Shown: positions 14,964-24,732, counted from the first letter of the stretch. The stretch: DNA of 33,911 bases from Candidatus Latescibacterota bacterium (GCA_020352495.1 CP070677.1:1658984-1692894), one strand, 5' to 3'. The notes: a model not told the origin generated them from the letters alone. Numbers and translations are program-made.

Positions 14964-15773
14964 CTATTTTGTGATGCCGCGCTCACTGGATTCGAGAAAA
15001 TCGACCAGGATTCTTCGCTCCGGATCACTGTAGTCACCGTTTTTGAGGTGGTCCAGAACCTGTGAAACGTTGAGATCGCTACGGTAGAGAACGTTGAACA
15101 TCCGTTTGATCATCGCCCGCCGCTCGGGCGAGAAACCGTGTCGCTCGAGTCCGATACTGTTGATCCCATAGACACGCGTCGGGTTCCCGGCAGCTTTGAT
15201 GAAAGGAGGTATGTCTTTTTCGATCCGGCTGCCGCCTCCCACAAAGGCGTACTTACCCACCGAAACAAACTGATGCACCGGTGTGACGCCTCCAATGGTC
15301 GCGTGGTCGTCAATCCTCACATGTCCGGCAAGATTGACCGAGTTGGCCAGGATCACTCCGTCGCCGAGCGTGCAGTCGTGCGCCACATGGGCGTACGCCA
15401 TCAAAAAACAACGGGAGCCGATTATCGTTCTACCGCCGTCTCCCGTTCCACAGTTTGCCGTGGAAAATTCTCGAAACGTGTTCTCATCACCGATCTCGAG
15501 ATATGTCGTCTGGCCTTGGTACTTGAGATCCTGAGGTTCCGTCCCGACACTCGCGCCGTGGTAAAAGACGTTGTTTTTCCCTATGACGGTGTGCCCTTCG
15601 ATCAACACGTTTGTACCCACGACGCACTCGTCGCCGAGTTCCACGTGTTCACCAATGACACTGTATGGGCCGATTTTGACTCTGCGTCCGATCTTTGCCC
15701 ACGGGCTGACCACAGCCGTTGGATGAATTTCTGATTCGATCTCGACCGATCTTATTCTAAATCTGTCTTGCAT
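14964..15773 (-). CDS. lpxA: UDP-N-acetylglucosamine O-acyltransferase
   Basis: LpxA adds the first acyl chain to UDP-GlcNAc, the opening step of lipid A synthesis. The 269 residues form a left-handed beta-helix of hexapeptide repeats followed by a C-terminal helical domain (GLERHGFSPERR onward). The catalytic base is H132 in AYAHVAHDC, and GGVTPVHQF (about 161-169) is the usual active-site segment. A small difference from most homologues is TANCGTGDGG near 105-114, where INRGT or IHRGT is common. The ATG at 15773 follows GGGGGAG. Gaps to its neighbours are 73 nt downstream and 52 nt upstream. Confidence 0.95.
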   Translation of the reverse strand: MQDRFRIRSVEIESEIHPTAVVSPWAKIGRRVKIGPYSVIGEHVELGDECVVGTNVLIEGHTVIGKNNVFYHGASVGTEPQDLKYQGQTTYLEIGDENTFREFSTANCGTGDGGRTIIGSRCFLMAYAHVAHDCTLGDGVILANSVNLAGHVRIDDHATIGGVTPVHQFVSVGKYAFVGGGSRIEKDIPPFIKAAGNPTRVYGINSIGLERHGFSPERRAMIKRMFNVLYRSDLNVSQVLDHLKNGDYSDPERRILVDFLESSERGITK

Positions 15774-15825
15774 TCTTGACGTCTCCCCCTCCCATAGGTG
15801 ACGTGTCCATTGATGTCGCGGTCGT

Positions 15826-17139
15826 TTACCGTTCGACGATATTTGCCAGGAGCTCCGCCTCCGCTACGAGATCGTCCCCAACATAAGCATATCCCTGCAT
15901 CTTGCACACTCGCATTTTGAGGGCCACCATCTCCAACTCGAATCTCAGCTGGTCGCCGGGAAGAACGGGTTTTCTGAATCTCGCTTTGTCTATTCTTGTG
16001 AAGTAGACAAGGTAATTCTTGGGATTGTCAACCGTATTCAGAAGCATCACACCACCGGCTTGCGCCATCGCCTCGATGATCAACACGGCGGGCATGATCG
16101 CGTGGCCGGGGAAATGACCGGCGAAAAACGGCTCGTTGATCGTGACGTTTTTGATCCCAACAACCCGTTTTCTGTCTTCTAGTTCCAGGATCTTGTCCAC
16201 CAACAAGAACGGGTATCTGTGGGGCATGATCTGTTGAATCAGATTGATGTCCCATTGTCCGGCCTCAAGGGACGCGCGGTCTCGCATCTTGTTCTCCTTA
16301 AATCTCCATAACTCATTGACAAACCGAATGTTGGACATATGCCCCGATTTGACGGCGTGGACGTGTCCTTTGAGAGGTACACCCAGCAGCGCCAAATCGC
16401 CAAGTAGATCCAACACCTTGTGTCTAACGCACTCGTCGGCAAACCGCATTGGCTCTTTGTTGACCAGCCCGTTTTCTCCAAAAACTATGGCGTTGTTGAG
16501 ACTTCCACCTTTTATCATTCCAGTCTCACGCAGTTTCTCCACATCTTCGGCCAATATAAAGGTGCGGGCGGGGGAAATCTCCTTCTCGAAAACCTCGGGT
16601 GTCACCTCAAAACTCGCGTACTGAGTACCAATGTGTTTATTGGCATATTGAATGGTGAAGCTTACACGGAACGTTTCAGACGGGAGGGCGACGATCTCAA
16701 CGTCACCGTTCCGGTAGGTCACCGGCGTATCGATCTCCAAAACGTCACAGGGAGAACCCTGGCTGACCATTCCCACCTTGTTGAACGGTTTGACAAAAAA
16801 CTGGTAGTTTCCGTCCTCCGGCTCGGGCGGCTCATCGGCCGAGATTTCGATACGGAGATTGTCGATACGAAGACCGTAACAAGCCGCAAGCAGATGTTCG
16901 ACCGTGTGGATGACCGTGTTCCCCTGTGTGAGAGACGTGTTCCGGCTTGGTGCGGACCGCTTCGACACGCGTCCAACGTTTGCCGGGATCTCCACAGGTC
17001 TCTCGAGATCGGTTCGAACGAACCTGATACCCGTATCCGGCGCCGCCGGTTTGAAAGTCAACTCGACAGCCTTTCCCGTGTGAAGACCGCGCCCCGCGAG
17101 CGTGAACGCCTCAGCGATCGTTCTTTGCTGTCTTACCAT
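15826..17139 (-). CDS. lpxC/fabZ: Bifunctional LpxC-FabZ: UDP-3-O-acyl-GlcNAc deacetylase / 3-hydroxyacyl-ACP dehydratase
   Basis: Two complete enzymes are fused in 437 residues. The LpxC half (about 1-280) has HTVEHLLAA with E81 and zinc ligand H82, HKVLDLLGD giving ligands H240 and D244, and the catalytic SGH at 265-267. The FabZ half (about 295-437) has MPHRYPFLLVD, GHFPGHAIMP with catalytic H342, and IIEAMAQ with E356. A short linker near 281-294 joins them. The deacetylase commits the cell to lipid A, and the dehydratase serves fatty acid elongation, which competes for the same hydroxyacyl-ACP pool. This fusion is typical of Bacteroidetes, Chlorobi and related phyla. The ATG at 17139 follows AAGGA and overlaps lpxD by 29 bases. 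Confidence 0.96.
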   Translation of the reverse strand: MVRQQRTIAEAFTLAGRGLHTGKAVELTFKPAAPDTGIRFVRTDLERPVEIPANVGRVSKRSAPSRNTSLTQGNTVIHTVEHLLAACYGLRIDNLRIEISADEPPEPEDGNYQFFVKPFNKVGMVSQGSPCDVLEIDTPVTYRNGDVEIVALPSETFRVSFTIQYANKHIGTQYASFEVTPEVFEKEISPARTFILAEDVEKLRETGMIKGGSLNNAIVFGENGLVNKEPMRFADECVRHKVLDLLGDLALLGVPLKGHVHAVKSGHMSNIRFVNELWRFKENKMRDRASLEAGQWDINLIQQIMPHRYPFLLVDKILELEDRKRVVGIKNVTINEPFFAGHFPGHAIMPAVLIIEAMAQAGGVMLLNTVDNPKNYLVYFTRIDKARFRKPVLPGDQLRFELEMVALKMRVCKMQGYAYVGDDLVAEAELLANIVER

Positions 17140-18178
17140 TCAAGATTCCTTTTTCCAGCTGATCGATCTTTTTCTCGAGCTCTCTTATCCGTTTGTAGAG
17201 CTCGGGCAACCGCGCCGAGTAGGCGTAGATCTTTTTTGCCAGTCCGTGGTCCCTTCCCGGAAAGCCCAAAAGCGTGGTTCCCGCCGGTGCCGACTTGACC
17301 ACACCGGTCTTTGCTCCTACGACAACGTGGTCACCGACCTCCAGATGCCCGACAAAACCGGCCTGCCCTCCGGCCACCACACCTTCGCCCAACTCGGTGC
17401 TCCCCGATATCCCCACCTGCCCGGCGAGTATCGAGTTCTTTCCCACCACGCAGTTATGGGCGATCTGTACCAGGTTGTCGACCTTGGTGCCCTGACAAAC
17501 CCGAGTCACGCCCATTGTCGCGCGGTCGATCGTCGTGTTGGATCCGATTTCGACGTCGTCCTCGATGACGACTTTTCCAATTTGCGGCACCTTTACGTGG
17601 CATTCACCGTCACGCGCAAATCCAAAACCGTCGGAGCCCACGACGACACCCGGATGAAGGATCACACGATTGCCCACCTCGCAGCGTTCGCGGATAACGA
17701 CGTTTGGGTAGACCAACACATCCCGCCCGACAACGACGTGATCGCCGATCCATGTCCCAAAGAGGATCTTTGTGTTCGCCCCGATCTTGGCGCCGCGGCC
17801 AACTTGGCAAAACGCCCCAACCGTGACATTTTCCCCCACTTCGGCAGACGGGTCAACGATTGCCGTATCGTGAATTCCCTCCTCGCATTCGGGAACGGAC
17901 GGCCCCACGATAAGCGTCATTGCCCTCGTGAATCCCAGGTAAGGGTCTTCCAGGATGATGGAGGGTAGTGTGCTTTGGACCTCCCGTTTTCGTATCACCG
18001 CCGAGGCGCGGGTCGTTTTGAGAGACTCCACGTATTTCGGATTGGCGACAAACGTGAGGTCCCCCTCCTGGGCATCCATTATGCCGGCCACCCCGCTGAT
18101 CACCGTCTCCCCGTCGCCGGCGACCTCACCGCCAAGAAGCTCAGCCAATTCGTGGAGCGTATGAGAGCGAAATCCCAA
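17111..18178 (-). CDS. lpxD: UDP-3-O-acylglucosamine N-acyltransferase
   Basis: LpxD adds the second, amide-linked acyl chain in lipid A synthesis. The protein has 355 residues: an N-terminal uridine-binding domain (about 1-100, with GDLTFVANPKY), then hexapeptide repeats forming a left-handed beta-helix, and a C-terminal helix with coiled-coil character (RIRELEKKIDQLEKG). The catalytic histidine is H241 in VQIAHNCVVG, and GSDGFGFA near 181-188 is the usual substrate segment. It starts 8 nt after the ompH stop and overlaps lpxC-fabZ at its 3' end, so bamA-ompH-lpxD-lpxC/fabZ reads as one unit. Confidence 0.96.
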   Translation of the reverse strand: MGFRSHTLHELAELLGGEVAGDGETVISGVAGIMDAQEGDLTFVANPKYVESLKTTRASAVIRKREVQSTLPSIILEDPYLGFTRAMTLIVGPSVPECEEGIHDTAIVDPSAEVGENVTVGAFCQVGRGAKIGANTKILFGTWIGDHVVVGRDVLVYPNVVIRERCEVGNRVILHPGVVVGSDGFGFARDGECHVKVPQIGKVVIEDDVEIGSNTTIDRATMGVTRVCQGTKVDNLVQIAHNCVVGKNSILAGQVGISGSTELGEGVVAGGQAGFVGHLEVGDHVVVGAKTGVVKSAPAGTTLLGFPGRDHGLAKKIYAYSARLPELYKRIRELEKKIDQLEKGILNGKTAKNDR

Positions 18179-18186
18179 GACTACCC

Positions 18187-18732
18187 CTACTGTCCGAGTT
18201 TGTTTAGCTCTTCCAGAACGCGATCCGTCAGATCGAACTCCTTCTTTGCGTAGACGATGTTCGCGTTTGCCACGTCGAATACGAGGCTATACCCTTCCTC
18301 TTCGGAGAACCTCTCGAGAATTCGATTGATCTTATCCACGATCGGTTGGGTCAGCTCACGGTTCCGACGTGCAGCGACACCTTCCTCACCAAATGTGTCG
18401 GCGACGAATTTCTGGTAATCCTGCAGTTTTTTGTCCAGCTCGAGCTTCTTCTCCTTCTGTTTCTCCTCCGAGAGCATCAGGCTTTGCGCTCTCAATTCCT
18501 CTTGCAGCCTTGCGATCTCCTGCTCCATTGTCGTCGCCTCTGCCTTCCACTGGTCGACTTCTTTTTTGTAGATTTGTTCTGCCTCCACCGTCTCCCGGTA
18601 CTCGGCGAAGATCCGCTGTGAGTCGATGTAGCCGATCTTCAGATCCTGCGCGTTGAGACCGGTGCTCAGAACCGAGATCATAACCGCGGCCAAAACGACA
18701 ACCAGCGCGATGTGATTGCTTCCATCAAACAT
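18187..18732 (-). CDS. OmpH/Skp family periplasmic chaperone
   Basis: OmpH/Skp proteins hold unfolded outer-membrane proteins in the periplasm and deliver them to the Bam complex. From the ATG at 18732 the protein has 181 residues. It has a signal peptide (hydrophobic run about 8-25, likely cut after LNA), the family start KIGYIDSQRIFAEY, a long charged coiled coil (about 45-110) and a C-terminal strand region ending in VLEELNKLG. I chose 18732 because AGGAG lies nine bases upstream; the longer frame from 18795 overlaps bamA and has no signal peptide at its front. It sits directly after bamA, the usual arrangement. Confidence 0.93.
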   Translation of the reverse strand: MFDGSNHIALVVVLAAVMISVLSTGLNAQDLKIGYIDSQRIFAEYRETVEAEQIYKKEVDQWKAEATTMEQEIARLQEELRAQSLMLSEEKQKEKKLELDKKLQDYQKFVADTFGEEGVAARRNRELTQPIVDKINRILERFSEEEGYSLVFDVANANIVYAKKEFDLTDRVLEELNKLGQ

Positions 18733-18791
18733 GAGAACACGCTCCTTGATACGACTGTACGTCAAGTTTACACGACGATTCGACACGCAGC

Positions 18792-21065
18792 TCAAAATCC
18801 CGCGCCCAACGTTAGATGGGGTTCCCAGCCGGCACCGTCGACTTTGTCGAACCCGTAGCCATAGTCGAATCCAATAGTCCCCAGCATCGGGAGATCGATC
18901 CGAACACCGATCCCGATGCCCTTCTTGAGATCAGCAAAGTTGGCCCCTCGAAAACTGTTCCACGTGTTTCCTCCATCGAAGAACGCGAGCGCGTAGATGG
19001 TTGGCGCCACCGGGAACGAGATTTCGTAGGAGAGCGTATGCATAAATCGTCCTCCAAGGAATGGCAAATTGCCCCTGGGGACGATCTCGTAGAAATCATA
19101 CCCGCGCACACCGTAACGGCGGTTTCCACCAAGCCGGAAAAGCTCGTAATCGGGTACCTGTGACGGAGAGCTGTACCCGTCGAGCACGGCGGCGTTGTAT
19201 TTCATCTCGAGCACAAACTTCCATAAAAGCGTCTCGTACCATGAGAAACCGGCCTCGTAACGCTGAAACCTGACGTCTCCACCAAGGAATCTCCCGCCGT
19301 TGAGCTCTGCGGTGAGCGATGACCGCGTCCCCGTCGTTGGATGAAACGGGCTGTCGGTTGAGTTCCTCAGAATGGTGAGCGCCACCGAACTCGTCCTCTG
19401 AGGCCACTCGATCGAGAGAAGCGGTCCAGTATACCCCGATGCGAAGTTTGTGAGCTCGATCTCCTCATACCGGTATCTCAAGAAAACGGAGGTGTAGTCA
19501 AACCACGGAAACGGTCTCCCCACTCGCAGAGACACCCCTCGGCGACGGTCGTTGTAAAACTGCTGTCTCACCTGGTTTTGGATCCTATTGAACAGGTTGA
19601 TACTCAGCTCTGTCGGTGTTCCAAACAACCAGGGTTCCGTGAACCGGAGGTCCACGTTTTGCCGGTATTTTGAGAACTCCCAGTCGACGCCGATCTGTTG
19701 GCCCTTCCCCAAGAAATTCGTTTCGGCAACTCCGATAAACCCGCTTATCGAATTCAGCGACGAGAAGCCGGCTCCCAACCTGAACTGACCGGTTTGCCGC
19801 TCCTTCACCTTGAGCGTGATGTCGATGTCACCCTCCTCGTTGGCAGGCTGAACGACCGGCTCCGGCGGACCTTCGAAAAACCCAAGGTTGAACACCTCGC
19901 GCAACGACCGGAGCAATCTTGGGCGGAGAAATACGTCGCCCGGATGGACCACGAGCTCCCGGCGGATCACTCGTTCCGCGGTCTTTGTATTTCCCGAAAT
20001 ATTGATTTCGTTGATGTGCGCCGGCTCACCCTCGACGATCTCGAAGTCGACGTCGATGATATCGTCTTTGACTTTTTTCTCCGGGCTGACCGAGTTGTAG
20101 ATATAGCCGCGATCCCAATAGAGTTCGTTGATGCCAGTCTGAATGTTCGTGAATTCCGCATCGTTGAACACATCTCCCCGCTCAAACGTGACCTTTGACC
20201 CGATTCGCGTGTCGTCAAAGACCTCGTTTCCCCTCCACGTGACGTCTCCGACCTTGTATTGGGTTCCTTCCTCCACCGTGATAAAAACGTCGAGGTCCTT
20301 TCCGTCCTCCGAGAACACCAGCTCCTTGTCCACGACCTCGATATCGAGAAAACCGTGCTCCCGGTAAAGACTCGTGATCTTTTCCGTGTCCTCCTCCAGG
20401 AGCTTTGGTTTGAACTCACCGCCCCGGTACCAGCGGTCCTCTTTGCTCTCCATTGCACCCCGGATCTCTCCCGAATCCAGAGTTCGGTTTCCAAAGAAGT
20501 CGATGTGTTTGATCTCGACCTTTTCACCCTCATCGATTTTATAAATGAGGATTGTGCGTGTTTTCTTTGTCTTTTTGTCTCGTTCGACCTCGATGTCGTC
20601 CTTGACCGACACCTTGTAGTATCCCTTTTCCCTGTACTTATCCTCAATGACGAGATGGTCGGATCTCAAAAGAGACGGCCGAATGAACGCCCCCTCTTTG
20701 ACCGCGGTGGCCTCCGCGAGGTCTTCGTCTTTGATCTTTTTGTTTCCCTCGAACCGGACTTCATCGATCCGTGTGTGTTCCTTGACGATGATCGTCACCA
20801 CAACCCGGTCGCCACGCTGCTCTTTGAAAACCTGGACATCAAAGAACTCTTTGGTGGCAAACAGCCTCTTGGCCGCGTCGGTGAACTCCGCGTCGTTGTA
20901 CGGGTCACCCGGCTTGATACGGACAATTCTGAGGATTTTCTCTTGGGAAACGTGTTTGTTCCCCTCGATTTCGATGGCCTGGACGACCGTTTCGGCACCG
21001 GCGGGTAAAGAAAACAGGTGCAAGACGACAATGCACCCGGCTATCAAGGCAAACGCTCGTTTCAT
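18792..21065 (-). CDS. bamA: Outer membrane protein assembly factor BamA
   Basis: BamA is the Omp85 barrel that inserts beta-barrel proteins into the outer membrane. From the ATG at 21065 there are 757 residues. A signal peptide (cut near PAGA) is followed by five POTRA repeats (about 25-420) with the usual pattern of EGNK/GNK turns, then a 16-strand barrel. The conserved VRGY of loop 6 lies about 105 residues before the C-terminus, and the protein ends in phenylalanine, the outer-membrane signature. A TTG five codons upstream is also open but less likely. It heads the envelope operon behind a promoter at 21091-21120. Confidence 0.95.
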   Translation of the reverse strand: MKRAFALIAGCIVVLHLFSLPAGAETVVQAIEIEGNKHVSQEKILRIVRIKPGDPYNDAEFTDAAKRLFATKEFFDVQVFKEQRGDRVVVTIIVKEHTRIDEVRFEGNKKIKDEDLAEATAVKEGAFIRPSLLRSDHLVIEDKYREKGYYKVSVKDDIEVERDKKTKKTRTILIYKIDEGEKVEIKHIDFFGNRTLDSGEIRGAMESKEDRWYRGGEFKPKLLEEDTEKITSLYREHGFLDIEVVDKELVFSEDGKDLDVFITVEEGTQYKVGDVTWRGNEVFDDTRIGSKVTFERGDVFNDAEFTNIQTGINELYWDRGYIYNSVSPEKKVKDDIIDVDFEIVEGEPAHINEINISGNTKTAERVIRRELVVHPGDVFLRPRLLRSLREVFNLGFFEGPPEPVVQPANEEGDIDITLKVKERQTGQFRLGAGFSSLNSISGFIGVAETNFLGKGQQIGVDWEFSKYRQNVDLRFTEPWLFGTPTELSINLFNRIQNQVRQQFYNDRRRGVSLRVGRPFPWFDYTSVFLRYRYEEIELTNFASGYTGPLLSIEWPQRTSSVALTILRNSTDSPFHPTTGTRSSLTAELNGGRFLGGDVRFQRYEAGFSWYETLLWKFVLEMKYNAAVLDGYSSPSQVPDYELFRLGGNRRYGVRGYDFYEIVPRGNLPFLGGRFMHTLSYEISFPVAPTIYALAFFDGGNTWNSFRGANFADLKKGIGIGVRIDLPMLGTIGFDYGYGFDKVDGAGWEPHLTLGAGF

Positions 21066-21090
21066 GACTCCCTGTCCCAAAAACCAAGGG

Positions 21091-21120
21091 ATCGTAGCAC
21101 AGGGGCTCCCACAGTGTAAA
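21091..21120 (-). promoter_or_regulatory. Promoter candidate for the bamA-lpxK operon
   Basis: On the minus strand TTTACA (21115-21120) and TACGAT (21091-21096) are separated by 18 bases, with five and four of six consensus matches. The start site would be near 21084, about 19 nt before the bamA ATG. The -35 box directly abuts the T-run of the clpC terminator, so termination and re-initiation are packed together. Confidence 0.45.
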
Positions 21121-21148
21121 CAAAAACCCCTGGATATTGTTCCAGGGG
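21118..21148 (-). terminator. Intrinsic terminator after clpC
   Basis: On the minus strand the stem CCCCTGGA / TCCAGGGG (21141-21148 and 21127-21134) with a 6-nt loop is followed by TTTTTGTTT (21118-21126). It lies 68 nt past the clpC stop. It is the clearest rho-independent terminator in the window and marks the end of the right-hand operon. Confidence 0.88.
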
Positions 21149-21216
21149 AAATATTTAACGCACTGTTTCTAAATCAAATAGACAGATCAGGGGCGGGCAC
21201 TTGCGAAAACCCGACA

Positions 21217-23652
21217 CTATTTGGTCTGGGTCACGACCTTGAAGTCGAGCTCGTTGTCTTTTACACCGACATGGATCTCCGCGTCTTTCTTGAGCCCCTT
21301 CTTGAGCAGGAGCTCGCTCAGGGGGTCTTCGAGGTACCGCTGGATCGCACGTCTCAAGGGACGCGCGCCAAGCGTCGGATCGAAACCTCGATCCATGAGG
21401 AGCTGTGTTGACTCCTTGGAGAATTCGATCTGAAGATCAAACGATTTGAGACGCTCGATAAAGTCTTCCAACATGATGGCGACGATCGTCTCCATATCCT
21501 TTCTCCCGAGGGGTTTGAATACAATCGTCTCGTCGAGACGGTTGAGAAACTCGGGGTTGAAATCCTTCTTGAGCCTCTCGAGCAGCTTCCCCTTCATCGT
21601 TTTGTAGACTGAGTCGGTGCCCTCAATCGCGAAACCGACGCTCTTCCCGCCTTTGGCCTCTTGGGTCCCAACGTTCGAGGTCATGATGAGCACCGTATTT
21701 CGGAAATCGACACGACGCCCATAGTTGTCTGTCAGTGCCCCATCGTCCATTACCTGGAGAAGGATGTTGAAAACGTCAGGGTGGGCCTTTTCGATCTCGT
21801 CGAGGAGAATGACCGAGTAGGGATGACGGCGTATTTTCTCGGTGAGTTGTCCACCCTCGTCGTACCCCACGTAGCCCGGCGGGGCCCCGATCAGTCTGGA
21901 GACCGAGAATTTCTCCATGTACTCTGACATATCGAGCCGAACAAGCGCCTCGTCCGATTCGAAAAGGACCAGTGAGAGCGCCCTGGCAAGCTCGGTCTTC
22001 CCCACACCGGTTGGACCCAAAAAGATAAAGCTTCCAATGGGGCGTCTTGGATCTCGCAGACCGGCGCGGTTTCTCCGCACCGCTTTGGCGACCGCCTGGA
22101 CCGCCTCTTCCTGACCAACGACCCGTTTGCGAAGCTGTTCTTCGAGCATGAGGAGCTTTTCGGTTTCCTCGGCTTCGACCTCGGACACGGGAATCCCGGT
22201 CATCGAGGAGACGACCCTCGCGATATCCGCCGCGCTGACGACGGTCTCCTTCACCTGCTTTGTTTCGTTCCAGGATTTGCGCATGTCCTGAACCGTTTTT
22301 CTCAGCTCTTTTTCTTTGTCTCTGAAGCTTGCCGCCTTCTCGAATTCCTGTGCCTGAATCGCCGATTCTTTTTCCCGGCACAACTCTTCGATCTCGAGCT
22401 CCAGATCCTGAAGCTCGCTTGGCGCCGTTACGACATCGAGCCTCGCCCTCGATCCCGCCTCGTCGATGACGTCGATGGCCTTGTCGGGAAGGTATCGGTC
22501 TTGGATATACCGCTGGGAGAAATAGACAGCCGCCCGGACGGCATCGTCGCTGATCTTGACCCTGTGGTGGGCCTCGTATTTGTCCCGAAGCCCGAAGATG
22601 ATCTTGACGGTTTCCTCTTCGGTCGGGGGGTTGATGAGTATCGGCTGAAAACGGCGCTCGAGCGCACCGTCTTTTTCGATGTGTTTTCGGAACTCATCGA
22701 GGGTCGTTGCACCGATGCACTGGAGCTCGCCACGAGCGAGGGCCGGTTTTAGCATGTTGGAGGCGTCGATCGCTCCCTCGGCGCCGCCGGCGCCCACGAT
22801 CGTATGGACCTCGTCGATAAAGATCACAACCTCGTCGGATTCGCGGATCTCATTAATGATCGATTTGAGACGTTCCTCGAACTGGCCCCTGTATTTGGTT
22901 CCTGCTACAACAGATGCAAGATCGAGCGTGCAAATGCGCTTGTCCTTGAGGATCTCGGGGACCTTGTTTTCGACGATTTGCTGTGCCAGGCCTTCTGCGA
23001 TCGCGGTCTTTCCCACACCGGGCTCCCCGATCAGAATCGGATTGTTCTTTTTCCTCCGGCTCAAAACCTGGACAACCCGCTCGATTTCGGGTTCCCGACC
23101 AATAATCGGGTCGAGCTTGTTCTCCCGGGCCAGCTGGGTGAGATCCCTGCCAAATTGATCCATATTTGGGGTCTCGCTTTTTTCCTTTTTGCTCTTTCTC
23201 GCCTTCATCGTGGCCGACGGCCCGAGAAGCCTCAACACCTCTTCACGAACACGTTTGCGGTCCACCCCGAGTTCCGCGAGGACCTGCGCGGCCACACCCT
23301 CGCCCTCACGGATCAGACCCAAGAGGAGATGCTCGGTCCCCACGTAGTTGTGGCCGAGGAGCCTTGCCTCCTCGATAGCCAGCTCCAAGACTCGTTTGGC
23401 CCGCGGGGTAAACGGAATCTCGCCGATGGTGAGCGAAGCCCCAGTGCTCTTGACCATGCTCTCGACGGCCTGCTGGATCTGCTCGAAGTCTAAGTCCATT
23501 TTACTCAATACTTTAGCTGCTATCCCCTCACCTTCCCGGACGATACCCAAAAGGAGATGCTCGGTTCCGATATAGTCGTGTTGGAGACGGTTCGCTTCGT
23601 CACGGGCGAAATAAATTACTCGCCGGACCCGATCGGTAAAACGGTCATGCAT
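21217..23652 (-). CDS. clpC: ATP-dependent Clp protease ATP-binding subunit ClpC
   Basis: ClpC is an AAA+ unfoldase that feeds proteins to ClpP; in Bacillus it recognises proteins marked by phosphoarginine. The 811 residues contain two Clp N-repeats (about 1-73 and 80-145), the first AAA+ domain with GEPGVGKT (209-216) and FIDEVH, a middle domain with a UVR-like helix pair (about 418-455, the feature that separates ClpC from ClpA and ClpB), and a second AAA+ domain with GPTGVGKTE (546-554). The C-terminal ClpP-binding domain is present. It starts 6 nt after mcsB; its AGGAGG lies within the end of mcsB. No clpP or ctsR gene is in the window. Confidence 0.96.
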   Translation of the reverse strand: MHDRFTDRVRRVIYFARDEANRLQHDYIGTEHLLLGIVREGEGIAAKVLSKMDLDFEQIQQAVESMVKSTGASLTIGEIPFTPRAKRVLELAIEEARLLGHNYVGTEHLLLGLIREGEGVAAQVLAELGVDRKRVREEVLRLLGPSATMKARKSKKEKSETPNMDQFGRDLTQLARENKLDPIIGREPEIERVVQVLSRRKKNNPILIGEPGVGKTAIAEGLAQQIVENKVPEILKDKRICTLDLASVVAGTKYRGQFEERLKSIINEIRESDEVVIFIDEVHTIVGAGGAEGAIDASNMLKPALARGELQCIGATTLDEFRKHIEKDGALERRFQPILINPPTEEETVKIIFGLRDKYEAHHRVKISDDAVRAAVYFSQRYIQDRYLPDKAIDVIDEAGSRARLDVVTAPSELQDLELEIEELCREKESAIQAQEFEKAASFRDKEKELRKTVQDMRKSWNETKQVKETVVSAADIARVVSSMTGIPVSEVEAEETEKLLMLEEQLRKRVVGQEEAVQAVAKAVRRNRAGLRDPRRPIGSFIFLGPTGVGKTELARALSLVLFESDEALVRLDMSEYMEKFSVSRLIGAPPGYVGYDEGGQLTEKIRRHPYSVILLDEIEKAHPDVFNILLQVMDDGALTDNYGRRVDFRNTVLIMTSNVGTQEAKGGKSVGFAIEGTDSVYKTMKGKLLERLKKDFNPEFLNRLDETIVFKPLGRKDMETIVAIMLEDFIERLKSFDLQIEFSKESTQLLMDRGFDPTLGARPLRRAIQRYLEDPLSELLLKKGLKKDAEIHVGVKDNELDFKVVTQTK

Positions 23653-23658
23653 TGGTGA

Positions 23659-24729
23659 TCAATCCTCCTGGTGGTTGGCCGAATCAGCTATCGTCTTTCG
23701 AATCAAATCTGCGCGAGCCACGTCCCGCTCGCCGGGTTCCATCGGCTCCCCTTCGAGCATCTGGAGGTGCGCTGGTTGAATGTATACGAGCAGCTCGTTT
23801 AGCGTCCGCGTGGATAGATCGCGGATCAGCCCGACACCCACCCCCAACCTTACGGCCGATATTAGGCTCAGTGCCTCTTTTGAGCTTACGCTTCGGGAAT
23901 GGCGGAGCAATCCATAGGCCCGCCACACCTTGTCTTCAAGCAAGCTTCGTGCCTTGTGAAAGAGCATTTCCCGGGCCCTGCGTTCGAATCCTATCACCTT
24001 GACAACCATTTCTCTCAAGTTCGCGATGATGACATTTTCGGGCGTTCCCAAAGTCGCGCTGTTCGAAAGCTGGAAAAAATTCCCCATAACGTCCGTACCC
24101 TCGCCATAGAGCCCTCGAATCGAATGGTGGAGTTGTCGGAGGCTATCGAGCAATTTGTGGATTTCTTTCCCGTGGACGAGTCCGGGAAGATGGATGAGAA
24201 CCGACGCGCGAAGCCCCGTTCCCAAATTCGTTGGACATGCCGTTAGGTAGCCAAACCGCTCGCTGTACGCGAACTTGAGCTGGGGGGCCAGCTCTGCGTC
24301 GAGACGGCTGGCCGTTTCGAACGCCTTGGCCAGCTCCAACCCCGAGCTGTACGCCTGTATACGAAGATGGTCCTCTTCGTTGATCATCAGACAAAGGTCC
24401 TCCGACATGTTGACGACAAGCCCTCGATTCGACGAGTTGAACAAGAACTCGCGGCTAACCAGATGCCGTTCGGCGAGAAACTGACGCTCTAGTGTCGACA
24501 CTCCCCCCATATCGAGATAACGACTGTCTTTTAACGCAGCGGTCTCGTTGGCGGCCGAACGCGACTGTTCGAGAACGGCTGCGAGTTCCTCGTTGGGCGC
24601 GTTGTGTGTGAAACGTCTCGTTTCTAGATTGCGGGCGATTCGAATCCGACTGGAAAGAATGATCTCGCTTTCCTCGCCGCTGCCGTTGAGCCACTGCCCG
24701 GGTGTCTTGAGCATATCCTTGATCGGCAT
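23659..24729 (-). CDS. mcsB: Protein-arginine kinase McsB
   Basis: McsB is a phosphagen-kinase-like enzyme that phosphorylates arginine residues in proteins and so marks them for ClpCP. The 356 residues show the kinase-fold start SSRIRIARNL (26-35), MSEDLCLMINEEDHLRI near 108-124, and CPTNLGTGLRASV (165-177), with C165 at the place of the active-site cysteine of guanidino kinases. The length matches Bacillus McsB (363). The ATG at 24729 follows AGGAG. It sits between mcsA and clpC, the standard order. The system is best studied in Firmicutes and is less usual in an LPS-bearing cell. Confidence 0.96.
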   Translation of the reverse strand: MPIKDMLKTPGQWLNGSGEESEIILSSRIRIARNLETRRFTHNAPNEELAAVLEQSRSAANETAALKDSRYLDMGGVSTLERQFLAERHLVSREFLFNSSNRGLVVNMSEDLCLMINEEDHLRIQAYSSGLELAKAFETASRLDAELAPQLKFAYSERFGYLTACPTNLGTGLRASVLIHLPGLVHGKEIHKLLDSLRQLHHSIRGLYGEGTDVMGNFFQLSNSATLGTPENVIIANLREMVVKVIGFERRAREMLFHKARSLLEDKVWRAYGLLRHSRSVSSKEALSLISAVRLGVGVGLIRDLSTRTLNELLVYIQPAHLQMLEGEPMEPGERDVARADLIRKTIADSANHQED

Positions 24730-24732
24730 GAC

